Positions 7,533-15,902 of a DNA stretch of 26,095 nt are shown one piece after another. The notes under the pieces are model-generated. The model saw only the letters and a program-made list of their open reading frames with translations. It had not been told where the DNA came from and made no database searches. The first letter of the stretch is position 1. Each line of letters begins with the position of its first letter. Origin of the DNA: Candidatus Brocadiia bacterium (GTDB lineage: Bacteria; Planctomycetota; MHYJ01; WSZJ01); assembly GCA_013360825.1 (NCBI GenBank), contig JABWAY010000010.1, forward strand, positions 1-26,095, read 5' to 3'. The position numbers and the translations under genes are program-made.

Positions 7533-8581
7533 TGAAATTTCTCTTCGCCGACTTCAAGACGCGCATCCTCGCCCTGGTGCTGGCGGTCGTGACCTGGGTG
7601 TCGGTCTACCGCGAGGCGACCGAGGTCTTCCCCGCCGCGGCCGAGGTGGAATTCGACCGGGTGCAGGACATCCTGGTCATGGCGGTGGAGGCCGAGGACG
7701 GGTCCGCGGTCACGCGCGTCGATCTCCGCGTCTCCGGTCCCCGGGGCCAGAGGGCCGACCTTCGCTCGCTCCGCCTCCGCGCGCGCCTCTCCGCCGACCC
7801 GGGCGCGCCCCTTCCCCAGACCCTCACCGTCGAGGTCACAGAGGACCTCCTGACGCTTCCCTCGAAGTTCAGGCTGGTCGAGGCGAAGCCCCAGCGCCTT
7901 CGCGTCCGGATCGACCGGGCGACGACCTCGCCGCTTCGCCTGATCGCGCCGGCGGCGGTGGCGATGCCGGTGGGGGAGGGGCTGTCGCTGGTCGAGGGAA
8001 ACCCGGCCCTCGGGTTCCGCGTCCGGAGCGCCACGGTCTCCCCGAACTACGCGTCGATCCGCGGGCCGAAGTCGATTCTCGACCGGACGCAGACGATCAC
8101 GGTCACGCCGGTGAACATCACGGGGCTTCCCTCGGGCGTGCACCAGATCCCGACGACGATCGTGGCGAGGCTGGACGGGCACGGAGTGACGACGACGACG
8201 CCGATCCTGGTGACGGTGGAGATTTCGGAGGAGTCTCAGGAAGCGGTGTTCACGGTGGGGGTGAGCCTGATCCAGACGGAGGACTATGCGAGGGACTTTA
8301 CGGCGGAGCCTGCCGTGAAGGAGGTGGAGGTGGTGGTGACGGGGCCGGGGAGCGTGCTGACGGACCTGAAGAGCCGGTCGGAGCTGCTTCTTGCGGTGAT
8401 CGACATTGCGGGGATGCGTCCGGAGGAGTGCCGGCCGGTGGACGACAGGGAGCTGATTGCGACGCGACCGATCGTGGTGCAGTTCCGGGGGCGGTTTCCT
8501 GGGCAGGAGTTCCTGGAGATCGGGTTCCGGAAGCCGCAGGTGCCGGAATCGGTGGTGACGTTCCGGAAGAGGGCTCCCTAG
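7532..8581 (+). CDS. cdaR: CdaR/YbbR-domain regulator of diadenylate cyclase
   Basis: The 349-aa product has one N-terminal membrane segment (about residues 10-26, LALVLAVVTWVSVY) and a large extracytoplasmic part. That part is built of repeated beta-rich YbbR-type units, marked by VDLRVSGPRG (about 63-72), SIRGPKSILDRTQTITVTPVNITGL (split across 175-199), and VVVTGPGSVLTDL (about 267-279). In other bacteria CdaR binds CdaA and modulates its activity. The gene starts 1 nt inside the cdaA stop, and its own TAG overlaps the GTG of glmM. Third-position codon choice shifts from C-ending to G-ending within the gene, near position 7950-8200. Confidence 0.9.
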   Translation: MKFLFADFKTRILALVLAVVTWVSVYREATEVFPAAAEVEFDRVQDILVMAVEAEDGSAVTRVDLRVSGPRGQRADLRSLRLRARLSADPGAPLPQTLTVEVTEDLLTLPSKFRLVEAKPQRLRVRIDRATTSPLRLIAPAAVAMPVGEGLSLVEGNPALGFRVRSATVSPNYASIRGPKSILDRTQTITVTPVNITGLPSGVHQIPTTIVARLDGHGVTTTTPILVTVEISEESQEAVFTVGVSLIQTEDYARDFTAEPAVKEVEVVVTGPGSVLTDLKSRSELLLAVIDIAGMRPEECRPVDDRELIATRPIVVQFRGRFPGQEFLEIGFRKPQVPESVVTFRKRAP

Positions 8582-10032
8582 TGGACCGACTTTTCGGGAC
8601 GGACGGGATCCGGGACACGGCGAACACGAAGGTGCTCGCGCCGGTGCCGCTGGCGCGGCTGGGGCAGGCGATCGGGTGGCTGCTGAGGCACGAGCCTGCG
8701 GTCTTTTCTGCGGGTGAGGCTGGGGCGGTGCCGCGGGAGCCGTACGGGGCGGCGCACGCGTTCAAGCGGCCGCTGGTCCGCGACCGGGTGCTGATCGGGC
8801 GGGACACGCGGACGAGCGGGCCGATGATCAGTGCGGCGCTCGCGGCGGGGCTGCTGTCGCAGGGGATCAACGTGGTGGAGGGCGGCGTGCTGCCGACGCC
8901 GGCGATCGCGCACGTGACGCGGACGATGGGGGCGCTGGTGGGGATCGTCGTGAGCGCTTCGCACAACCCGGCGCCGGACAACGGGGTGAAGCTGATCAGC
9001 CCGGAGGGGTTCAAGATCCCGGATGAGGCGGAGTTGCGGATTGAGGAGCTGATGGCGGCGAAGGTCCCGGAGGCGCTGACGGGGCCGGAGGTGGGGGACC
9101 TGGCGCTGGAGACGGCGTGGGATCCGGCGACACGGCTGTCGGCGATCGCGACCCGGTATGCGGGAGACCTGGTCGACCGGGCGCGGGGGTGGGGGCTGAA
9201 CCTTCAGGGCCTCCGGATCGTGCTCGACTGCGCGAACGGCGCGACGCGGCTTGTGGCGCCGTGGATATTCGAGGAGCTGGGGGCGACGGTGATTGCGACC
9301 GGGGTGGATCCGGACGGCGCCCGGATCAACGACGGGTGCGGGGCGCTGCACCCGGAGGCGGCGGCGGCGCGGGTGACGGCGGAGAAGGCGGACCTGGGGA
9401 TTTCGTTCGACGGGGACGGGGACCGGCTGATCGTGATCGACGAGCGTGGGCGGGTTTCGGACGGGGACCATGTCCTGGCGGTCTGCGGGAGGCTGCTGCG
9501 GGAGCAGGGGAAACTCGATCCGGCGGTGGTGGTCGGGACGGAGATGTCGAACCTCGGGCTCGAGATCTCGCTCCGGGAGGTCGGGATCCGGCTGGTGCGG
9601 GCGAGAGTGGGGGACCGCTATGTGTCGCACCAGATGCGGTCGCAGGGGCTGATCCTCGGCGGCGAGCAGTCCGGGCACCTGCTGTTCTTCGAAGATTCGA
9701 CGACCGGGGACGGGATTCTCTCCGCGCTCCAGGTGCTGCGCGCGATGCGCCGCTCCGGGAAGACCTGGTCGGCGCTCTGCGGCTGCCTGAAGCGGCTTCC
9801 CCAGGTTCTCCGGAGCGTCCGGGTGCTGCGGAAGCCGGCGTTCGAGTCGGTGCCGCGCATCGTCGAGGCCCGCCGGGCGATGGAGAAGCAGCTGGGGTCG
9901 AACGGACGCCTGGTCCTCCGGTACAGCGGCACGGAACCGGTCGCGCGGATCATGATCGAGGGGGACGACCAGGCGACGATCGACCGGATGGCGCTCGAAC
10001 TCGGCGAACTGTTCCGCGAGGAGCTCGGATAG
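8581..10032 (+). CDS. glmM: Phosphoglucosamine mutase
   Basis: The 483-aa enzyme interconverts glucosamine-6-phosphate and glucosamine-1-phosphate on the path to UDP-GlcNAc. Signatures are the start RLFGTDGIR, the active-site phosphoserine loop VSASHNPAPDNG (Ser127), the Mg-binding loop DGDGDR (277-282), the specificity loop GGEQSGHL (360-367), and the phosphate-binding RYSGTEP (447-453). The usual length is about 445-450 aa. Extra residues lie mainly between the N-terminal helix and the first strand (about residues 38-65, Ala/Gly/Pro-rich), a lineage-specific insertion. The GTG start overlaps the cdaR stop by one base and gives the canonical N terminus. The TAG stop again shares a base with the next GTG. 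Confidence 0.95.
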   Translation: MDRLFGTDGIRDTANTKVLAPVPLARLGQAIGWLLRHEPAVFSAGEAGAVPREPYGAAHAFKRPLVRDRVLIGRDTRTSGPMISAALAAGLLSQGINVVEGGVLPTPAIAHVTRTMGALVGIVVSASHNPAPDNGVKLISPEGFKIPDEAELRIEELMAAKVPEALTGPEVGDLALETAWDPATRLSAIATRYAGDLVDRARGWGLNLQGLRIVLDCANGATRLVAPWIFEELGATVIATGVDPDGARINDGCGALHPEAAAARVTAEKADLGISFDGDGDRLIVIDERGRVSDGDHVLAVCGRLLREQGKLDPAVVVGTEMSNLGLEISLREVGIRLVRARVGDRYVSHQMRSQGLILGGEQSGHLLFFEDSTTGDGILSALQVLRAMRRSGKTWSALCGCLKRLPQVLRSVRVLRKPAFESVPRIVEARRAMEKQLGSNGRLVLRYSGTEPVARIMIEGDDQATIDRMALELGELFREELG

Positions 10033-10748
10033 TGGCTCTTCGCCTGGGCGTGAACATCGACCATGTCGCGACCGTCCGGCAGGCGCGCGGCACCGTGTAT
10101 CCCGACCCCGTGGAGGCGGCGCTGCTGGCGATGCGGTCGGGGGCGGATTCGATCGTCGCGCATCTGCGCGAGGACCGGCGGCACATTCAGGACGCGGATA
10201 TCGGCGCGCTGAAGCGCGCGGTGCCGCGGCTGAACATGGAGATGGCGATCTGGCCGTCCGTGATCGAGGTGGCGCTGGCGGCGCGGCCGGAGCGGGTCAC
10301 GCTGGTTCCCGAGCGGCGGGCGGAACTGACGACGGAGGGAGGGCTGGACGTGGCCGGAGGCGGACGGCGCCTGGCGCGGGCGATCGTCCGCTTCCGGGAC
10401 GCCGGAATCACGGTCTCGACTTTCATCGGCCCCGAGGAGCGGCAGGTCCGCGCATCCCTCGACCTGGGCGCCTCCGCCGTCGAATTTCACACCGGCGGGT
10501 ACGCGGAGGAGACCTCGCGGGCGGGGCGGACGGCGGAACTGAGACGGATCGCCCGTGCGGCGCGGGGTGCGGCCGCGGCCGGGATCGAGGTCGCGGCGGG
10601 CCACGGCTTGAACATCGGCAACGTCTCGGCTATCGTCCGCATCCCCGAGATCGAGGAGCTCAACATCGGGCACTCGATCGTCGCGCGGGCGCTGGTCCTC
10701 GGATTCCCGGCCGCAGTGCGCGAGATGAAGTCCCTCATGAGGAGATGA
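10032..10748 (+). CDS. pdxJ: Pyridoxine 5'-phosphate synthase
   Basis: The 238-aa enzyme forms pyridoxine 5'-phosphate from deoxyxylulose-5-phosphate and an aminoacetone phosphate, the last ring-forming step of DXP-dependent PLP synthesis. Motifs visible are LGVNIDHVATVRQARG at the N terminus, AHLREDRRHIQD (43-54), LNMEMA (67-72), TLVPE, EFHTG, VAAGHGLN and the terminal NIGHSIVARAL. Length matches the family (about 240 aa). The GTG start shares one base with the glmM stop. PLP is not a cofactor of DapA, but diaminopimelate synthesis as a whole needs PLP enzymes, so grouping with dapA and glmM makes metabolic sense. Confidence 0.95.
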   Translation: MALRLGVNIDHVATVRQARGTVYPDPVEAALLAMRSGADSIVAHLREDRRHIQDADIGALKRAVPRLNMEMAIWPSVIEVALAARPERVTLVPERRAELTTEGGLDVAGGGRRLARAIVRFRDAGITVSTFIGPEERQVRASLDLGASAVEFHTGGYAEETSRAGRTAELRRIARAARGAAAAGIEVAAGHGLNIGNVSAIVRIPEIEELNIGHSIVARALVLGFPAAVREMKSLMRR

Positions 10749-10751
10749 CCC

Positions 10752-11666
10752 GTGTTTGAAGGCAGCTCGACGGCGCTGGTGACCCCGTTCCGCGGGGGCG
10801 TGGTGGACTGGAAGGCGTACGGCGCCCTGATCGACGAGCAGATCGCGGCCGGCACGGACGCCATCGTCGCGTGCGGCACGACGGGGGAGTCGCCCACGCT
10901 GTCCGACGAGGAGAAGATCGAGATCTTCGAGTTCACCGCCCAGCGCGTCCGCCGCCGGATTCCCGTGCTCGCGGGAACCGGGACCTACGACACCCACCAC
11001 ACCATCGAACTCAGCCGCGCCGCGAAAAAGTCCGGCGCGGACGGCCTCCTGCTGGTCGTCCCCTACTACAGCAAGCCCACACAGGCGGGACTCACCGCGC
11101 ATTTCCGCGCCGTCGCCGACGCCGTCGACCTCCCCGTGATGCTCTACAACATCCCCGGCCGCTCGGGCGTCAACATGACCCCCGAGACGATCATCCGCCT
11201 CGCCGCGCACAAGAACATCGTCTCCGTCAAGGAAGCCAGCGGGTCCTGCGACGCCGTCACGCAGATCGCGGCGGGAAGCGCCATCACCGTGGTCTCCGGA
11301 GACGACTCGCTCACGCTCCCGTTCATGGCCTGCGGGGCGCGCGGCGTCGTCTCGGTGGTCTCGAACCTCGTCCCCGCCGATGTCAAGGCGCTCGTCCAGG
11401 CCTGCCTCCGCGGCGACTTCGCCGCCGCCCTCAAGGTCCATCGCAGGCTCTTCCCGCTGATCAAGGCCGCATTCATCGAGACGAGCCCGATCCCCGTGAA
11501 GGTCGCGCTGTCCCTCATGGGCAAGTGCACGCGGGAACTCCGGCTCCCTCTCTGTGACCCGGACCCGGCGAACGAGGAGAAGCTCAGAGCCGCGCTGGCG
11601 GCCTACGGCCTCCTGGGGACGGGGAAGCCGGCGAAGGGCGGAAAGCCGGTCCGGCGCGGGCGGTAG
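10752..11666 (+). CDS. dapA: 4-hydroxy-tetrahydrodipicolinate synthase
   Basis: The 304-aa enzyme condenses pyruvate with aspartate semialdehyde, the committed step to diaminopimelate and lysine. It has CGTTGESPTLSDEEK (41-55), the catalytic Tyr in MLYNIPGRSG (Tyr132), and the Schiff-base lysine in SVKEASG (Lys160). The GTG at 10752 is set by a strong GAGGAG Shine-Dalgarno sequence (10738-10743) at the end of pdxJ, 3 nt after the pdxJ stop. The last about 15 residues are a basic Gly/Lys/Arg tail. It is the final gene of the plus-strand run and converges with the ECF sigma gene 19 nt away. Other members of the DHDPS/NAL family are possible in principle, but motifs and operon context favour DapA. 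Confidence 0.92.
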   Translation: MFEGSSTALVTPFRGGVVDWKAYGALIDEQIAAGTDAIVACGTTGESPTLSDEEKIEIFEFTAQRVRRRIPVLAGTGTYDTHHTIELSRAAKKSGADGLLLVVPYYSKPTQAGLTAHFRAVADAVDLPVMLYNIPGRSGVNMTPETIIRLAAHKNIVSVKEASGSCDAVTQIAAGSAITVVSGDDSLTLPFMACGARGVVSVVSNLVPADVKALVQACLRGDFAAALKVHRRLFPLIKAAFIETSPIPVKVALSLMGKCTRELRLPLCDPDPANEEKLRAALAAYGLLGTGKPAKGGKPVRRGR

Positions 11667-11685
11667 AGCGCGCGCGGCTCCCCGC

Positions 11686-12261
11686 TCAGGGCTGGTGCTT
11701 CCGCAGCAGCGCCCGGAGCCGCTCGCTCGCGCTCGACATCCGGCTCTTCACCGTTCCCACCGGGATCTCCAGCACCTCGGAGATCTCCGCGTACTTCATT
11801 CCCTCGAATTCCGACAGCAGAACGACCAGGCGCTCGTGCTCCGGCAGCTGGTCGATCGCCCGCCGCACCGCGGCGCGCGCCTCCACCGCCTGCGAGGCGT
11901 CCTCCGGCCCCGTCGCGTCGTCCGGGAAATCCGGCGGCCCGCTCTCGCCCTCCGCCGGGGCGAGATGTGAGAACAGGGCCGGCCGCCGTTTCGCCCTGCG
12001 CCCCTCGTTGATCCAGAGATTGCGGGCGATCCGGAACAGCCAGGTGTTCACCTGCGCGTGCGGCTCCCAGGTCGCCGCCCCCTTCCAGGCGGCGATGAAG
12101 ACCTCCTGGAGGCAGTCTTCCGCCACCGTCTTGTCCCAGCAGAGCCGGAACAGGAACGAGAAGAGAGGCCCCTTGTGCGCTTCGTACAGCTCGCTGAAGG
12201 CCGCGCGGTCGCCGGTCTTGATCCGGCGCATCAGCTCGAGATCGCGTTTCGGGTCGGACAT
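11686..12261 (-). CDS. ECF-type RNA polymerase sigma factor
   Basis: The 191-aa product has a sigma-2 region (about 20-87), including AFSELYEAHKGPLFSFL, the AEDCLQEVFIAAW helix and VNTWLFRIARNLWIN. A linker rich in Glu, Asp and Pro follows (about 95-125). The sigma-4 helix-turn-helix (about 131-185) carries LPEHERLVVLLSEFEGM, YAEISEVLEIPVGTVKSR and RLRALLRKH. It directs RNA polymerase to a specific promoter set. No anti-sigma factor gene is adjacent: downstream is the convergent dapA and upstream is the diguanylate cyclase. The mode of control is therefore not visible. Its own promoter looks vegetative. Confidence 0.93.
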   Translation of the reverse strand: MSDPKRDLELMRRIKTGDRAAFSELYEAHKGPLFSFLFRLCWDKTVAEDCLQEVFIAAWKGAATWEPHAQVNTWLFRIARNLWINEGRRAKRRPALFSHLAPAEGESGPPDFPDDATGPEDASQAVEARAAVRRAIDQLPEHERLVVLLSEFEGMKYAEISEVLEIPVGTVKSRMSSASERLRALLRKHQP

Positions 12262-12287
12262 GGGGGCCGCCAGTGGAGAGAGCGGGG

Positions 12288-12316
12288 ACGGTAGCGGCGG
12301 GCAGTTCCCGCGTCAA
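12288..12316 (-). promoter_or_regulatory. Sigma70-like promoter of the ECF sigma gene
   Basis: On the minus strand TTGACG (plus positions 12316-12311), a 17-bp spacer and TACCGT (12293-12288) form the best -35/-10 pair noted in the window. Transcription would begin near 12281, about 20 nt before the ATG at 12261. No clear Shine-Dalgarno sequence is present in that short leader. Confidence 0.6.
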
Positions 12317-12377
12317 CGGCGGCGGTCCTGTCTCCCGGCGTTCCCGGAGGGCGGCGGCGATCCCGCGCCCCCCCGCT

Positions 12378-14777
12378 TCAGGCGGTCCCGCCCTGGGGCG
12401 GTCGCCCCGCCTCCGGGGAGCAGACGCGGTTGCGACCCTGCCCTTTCGCGCGGTAGAGCGCGCTGTCGGCGATCTTCAGCAGGTCGTGTTCGGTCGCGAC
12501 CGCCTCGGTCAGCGCCCCGACCCCGATCGACAGCGTCAGGCGCACCGACTTGTCGCCGCGCCCCACGATCGAGAACTTGCGCGTGACGAACCTCCGCCGG
12601 ATCGACTCCGCCTTGATCACCGCATTCTCGAGGTTGCACTCCGGCAGGAGCAGGCAGAACTCATCCCCCCCGTAGCGGGAGACCACATCCACATTCCGCG
12701 ACTGCACCCGCAGGAACTGGGAAATATTGCGGAGCGTCTCGTCTCCCTGCTGGTGCCCGTGGGTGTCGTTGACGTCCTTGAAGTGATCGAGGTCGATCAT
12801 CATCAGGGCGAGGTCGCGCCCGTAGCGGCGGGCCCGCCGGATCTCGTCCGCGAGCCGGACGTCGAACATCCGGCGGTTGAACACCCCCGTCAGCTGGTCG
12901 ATCTCGCTCTGCTCCTTGACCACGTTGTACAGGCGCAGGTTCTCGATCGAGAGCGCGAGGATCTGGGCGACGGACAGGAGCAGGTTCTGGTACTCGGAAC
13001 GGACCGAATGTCCCCCCTGCACCGACAGCACCTCCGCTTCTTTCGGATCGAGGTCCACCTCGAGGACGCCGATGATCCCGTCGCGTCCGGGGAGGGGAAG
13101 GGCGATCGAGTGGCCCGAGGCGTCGGGGGCGACCTCCTCCCCCCGGGCGATCCGCGCCAGCCGGTGTCCCTTGGAGAGATCGAATCGCGCGGGGCCGGAC
13201 TTCGGGCCGGGCGGGGGAAAGCGCTGCTCCAGCGCATGTCCGTGGATGAGGTAGACCGTGGCGGCGGCGTACGACAGGCCGGGCTTCTGGGTCAGGATCT
13301 TCACCGCGCGGGAGAGGATTTCCTCCTCGTTCGCCCCGGACAGCAGGGCCGGCGTCAGTTTCGGGACGTTCTTGATCTTCTCGGTGAGCGCGTAGATTTC
13401 CAGGGTCTTCTTCATCGCGTCCGTCGCGCGCTCCGTGAGGTCCCGTTTCATCCGCTCCTGGGTCGAGACGTCGCGGAGGGAGCCGATGACGACGTCGCGG
13501 TCGCGGAAGCGTGACCGCTGGACGGAGACTTCGACGCTCTTCTTGGAGCCGTCGGCGCAGAGGATCTTGAGCTCGTAGCGTTCGCTCGGGACCGACCTGC
13601 GATGCGACCGTTTTTCGCGCGCCCGGTCGCGGCTTTCCTCGGCGACGACGTCGGTGGCGTGCAGGGTGCCGGCGGTGATTTCGGAGCGCGAGTATCCGGT
13701 CATGCGGAGGAATGCGTCGTTGGCGAGCATGATGCGCTGGGTTTCGAGATCGACGGCGTACTGGGGGTCGTTCGAATGTTCGAAGAAGACGCGGAAGATT
13801 TCGGCGCCGAGGTCGGGAATGGGCGCAGCGGCGGCGGGGGCGTCCTTCCGCCGGCCCGGGACCGGATCGAGCGGCGGGGGATTGAGGACGGAGGCGGGGA
13901 CGGGGACGCCGTCGACCTCGGCCGTCGGGTCGGAGAAGACGAAGCCGAGAGGATCGATTTCGCCGGACTTCGGATGTGCCAGGCGCAGGAAGGCCGCTCC
14001 GGCCGCAAGCATCGACTCCGTCCCCGACTGGCCGGCCGCGATGGCGGGGTTGAGCCCGAACCCGAGAGAATGGGCGAGGAGTCCGTGGTGCAGCGCCTCG
14101 CGCAGCTCGGGGCGCGAGACGGACTGGAGGACGCCGCGGTCGAAGGTCATGATGAGCCTGCCCGTGTCCGCGTGCCCGGGCGGGGGCCAGAGGTCGCAGA
14201 GGATTTCGCCCTTGAGCGTCCCGGGCTCGACGGTCACGCGGAAGAACCCGGCGGGCAGCGCCCCGAACTCCCCGCGGTCGGCGACGACGCCGTCGCGGAG
14301 TTCCCGGTCCGCCGCGGCGACGAACGTCAGGTCGGTCCCCTTCCCGCCCCGCACGCGCACTTTCCTGCCGGGTTCGATCGCCGCCGACAGCGCCGTGACG
14401 CTGCGGCTGACGGCGAGGACGGGGGTACGGTCGATGGTCGGGAGGATGTCGGCGGTGTTTCCCACGATCTCTGCGGCCCGGAGTCCGGATTCGAGCGCCT
14501 CGCGAAGCGCCCTGCTCCCGGACCAGGAATGGGGGGAGAGGATCAGGGCAAGGTGGGCCGCGCGGAGCGCCTCGGCGACGTAGTCCGGGATATCTTCGTC
14601 CGCAGCCTCCCGACGGGGGACGACGAGGAGGGCCGAGGGGAATCCCAGGTCCCGGGCCCCGCCGGCGAGGGCCTCGGCGAGGGCGGCGCACTCCGGCTCG
14701 GCGACCACGAGAAGGTGCTCGCGGTCCTTGTAGCCGAAACAGTCGCGCAGCAGGACCTCAGCGGCGTTGCGGTGCAT
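12378..14777 (-). CDS. Diguanylate cyclase with aminopeptidase T-like, PAS and GAF regions
   Basis: The 799-aa product is a multi-domain cyclic di-GMP synthase with no membrane segment. The GGDEF domain (about 626-785) has the intact active site RYGGDEF (701-707) and an RxxD inhibitory I-site (RNVD, 694-697), so it should be active and product-inhibited. Before it lie a PAS domain (about 325-440, with FEHSNDPQYAVD and ANDAFLRMTGYSRSE) and a GAF-like domain (about 475-615). The first about 300 residues resemble M29/aminopeptidase T-type proteins: LLRDCFGYKDREHLLVV, a GTDLTF strand (148-152), FGALPAGF (171-178), LGFGLNPAI (238-246), GTES (252-255) and FSDPTAEVDG (281-290). The His residues expected in the metal site are not seen at the matching places, so this region is probably a sensor or scaffold. 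Confidence 0.9.
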   Translation of the reverse strand: MHRNAAEVLLRDCFGYKDREHLLVVAEPECAALAEALAGGARDLGFPSALLVVPRREAADEDIPDYVAEALRAAHLALILSPHSWSGSRALREALESGLRAAEIVGNTADILPTIDRTPVLAVSRSVTALSAAIEPGRKVRVRGGKGTDLTFVAAADRELRDGVVADRGEFGALPAGFFRVTVEPGTLKGEILCDLWPPPGHADTGRLIMTFDRGVLQSVSRPELREALHHGLLAHSLGFGLNPAIAAGQSGTESMLAAGAAFLRLAHPKSGEIDPLGFVFSDPTAEVDGVPVPASVLNPPPLDPVPGRRKDAPAAAAPIPDLGAEIFRVFFEHSNDPQYAVDLETQRIMLANDAFLRMTGYSRSEITAGTLHATDVVAEESRDRAREKRSHRRSVPSERYELKILCADGSKKSVEVSVQRSRFRDRDVVIGSLRDVSTQERMKRDLTERATDAMKKTLEIYALTEKIKNVPKLTPALLSGANEEEILSRAVKILTQKPGLSYAAATVYLIHGHALEQRFPPPGPKSGPARFDLSKGHRLARIARGEEVAPDASGHSIALPLPGRDGIIGVLEVDLDPKEAEVLSVQGGHSVRSEYQNLLLSVAQILALSIENLRLYNVVKEQSEIDQLTGVFNRRMFDVRLADEIRRARRYGRDLALMMIDLDHFKDVNDTHGHQQGDETLRNISQFLRVQSRNVDVVSRYGGDEFCLLLPECNLENAVIKAESIRRRFVTRKFSIVGRGDKSVRLTLSIGVGALTEAVATEHDLLKIADSALYRAKGQGRNRVCSPEAGRPPQGGTA

Positions 14778-14808
14778 GGTTGTACCCGGAGTCTCCCAAG
14801 GCCGGTGT

Positions 14809-14823
14809 GCCCGAAAGTCGGGC
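14809..14823 (-). other. Short perfect hairpin in the leader of the diguanylate cyclase gene
   Basis: GCCCGA and TCGGGC form a perfect 6-bp stem around a 3-nt loop. It sits between the candidate promoter (14853-14880) and the ATG, about 32 nt before the start codon, so it would fold in the 5' leader. It has no T-tract and could affect translation or stability. Confidence 0.35.
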
Positions 14824-14852
14824 TCCAGTTTCCCCCGAAACCGGCCCGGATC

Positions 14853-14880
14853 ATCTTATCCCGTTTCGCGCCGGGCGCAA
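14853..14880 (-). promoter_or_regulatory. Candidate promoter of the diguanylate cyclase gene
   Basis: On the minus strand TTGCGC (plus 14880-14875), a 16-bp spacer and TAAGAT (14858-14853) make a reasonable sigma70-like pair. The surrounding stretch is locally AT-richer (runs of A and T near 14880-14910), unlike the rest of the window. The leader would be about 70 nt long. Confidence 0.45.
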
Positions 14881-15113
14881 AAACGAAACGAACCTTAAAA
14901 CCGTAAAAGGGGACCGGCCGGGAGGGGTGAACCTGCCGGGCCTCCGCACGCTCGCGAGGACGGGGGCCCGGGCCGCGGCGGGGGAGACCGGCAGGACGGG
15001 TCTCGCTTCCGCGCGGAAACGGCGCAGGGTCCGGCCGTTCTCCGGACCGGATCCCCCGGCGCCCGCGGTGCGTCCGTCCCGACACGGCGGTCGCGATGGC
15101 CGGAGCGGTCTCT

Positions 15114-15896
15114 CTACTTCTTTCCCGACTTCAGCCGCGCCACCGTCACCGTCCGCCGCCACGTCTGCGTCTGCACCGGTTTCTGCTTCCCCTGCACGCG
15201 GCGCTCCGTCGTGAGCTGCACGAGGGCGCTTCTGAGCGATCCGTCCGTGACATCGAAGACGCATTTCGACGTCCCCTGCGTCGTGCGCGTGCCGGCTTTC
15301 TCCCCTGCGGCCGCCGGAATCTTCTCCTCCGAGCCGGACCTGCCCTCCACGGCCGCCTCGACCTTTCCCGCTTTGCGCGAGACGCCGGCGAGCGACAGCG
15401 TCTCGACGTTCGCGGTGTCCAGTCCCGGCCACGTGGCCTTCAGCGCGACGGCGCCGCCGGGCAGCGGTGGAAAGAGCTGCATCAGGCTGTCCGCGATCAC
15501 GACCTTCGGGTTCTGGGCGAGCGCCAGCAGGTCGATGCGCAGCTCTCCCGATTTCGTCAGCGTCGCGGCGATCGGTCTCCAGTCGCGGGCTTCCGAGTCG
15601 AGCGGGGTGTCCTCGATGTCGCCGTCCTTGAAGCGCGACCGCCCGGAGGTTCGCAGAATCCGGAGTTCGACGCGGGCGTCGTCTGCGCCGGTTTCGACCA
15701 CCTCGAGGGTCGCGGAGAGTTTCAGCGTCCGCGTGGTTTCCCAGGCGCCGTCCGGGTCGCGGGTCTCCGAGGATGCATCGAGGGAGACCTCCAGGGCGAA
15801 CCGGTCGCCCTCCGCGAGCGTCCATTTCAGGTCGACAGGGTCTTCCGCGCGGGCGAGGGAAGCGAGGAGCATGGCGGCGGCAGGCCAGCGGAGCAT
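15114..15896 (-). CDS. Exported protein of unknown function
   Basis: The 260-aa product has a signal peptide (about residues 1-18, cleavage after ARA) and is otherwise soluble and beta-rich. It starts with DLKWTLAEGDRFALEV and continues with alternating strands such as TLKLSATLEVVET and ARVELRILRTSG. It ends with a basic tail. One Cys (in SKCVFDVTDG) remains after the signal peptide. The opening 'W-L-x-x-G-D-x-F' pattern resembles small secreted domains common in planctomycetes, but no family is claimed. The start is supported by the signal peptide and by a -10-like box 6 nt before the ATG. It follows the two tandem anchored paralogues on the same strand with an 87-bp gap, so a related envelope role is possible. 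Confidence 0.75.
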   Translation of the reverse strand: MLRWPAAAMLLASLARAEDPVDLKWTLAEGDRFALEVSLDASSETRDPDGAWETTRTLKLSATLEVVETGADDARVELRILRTSGRSRFKDGDIEDTPLDSEARDWRPIAATLTKSGELRIDLLALAQNPKVVIADSLMQLFPPLPGGAVALKATWPGLDTANVETLSLAGVSRKAGKVEAAVEGRSGSEEKIPAAAGEKAGTRTTQGTSKCVFDVTDGSLRSALVQLTTERRVQGKQKPVQTQTWRRTVTVARLKSGKK

Positions 15897-15902
15897 CGGT
15901 TG

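Larger units (their letters stand above)
14778..15113. other. 336-bp intergenic region between two minus-strand genes
   Basis: It holds the candidate promoter and leader hairpin of the diguanylate cyclase gene in its left third. The short AT-rich block near 14880-14910 is followed by extremely GC-rich sequence up to 15113, where no convincing frame, RNA gene or T-tailed terminator was seen. Open frames crossing it on either strand have no signature and overlap recognised genes. Confidence 0.6.
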
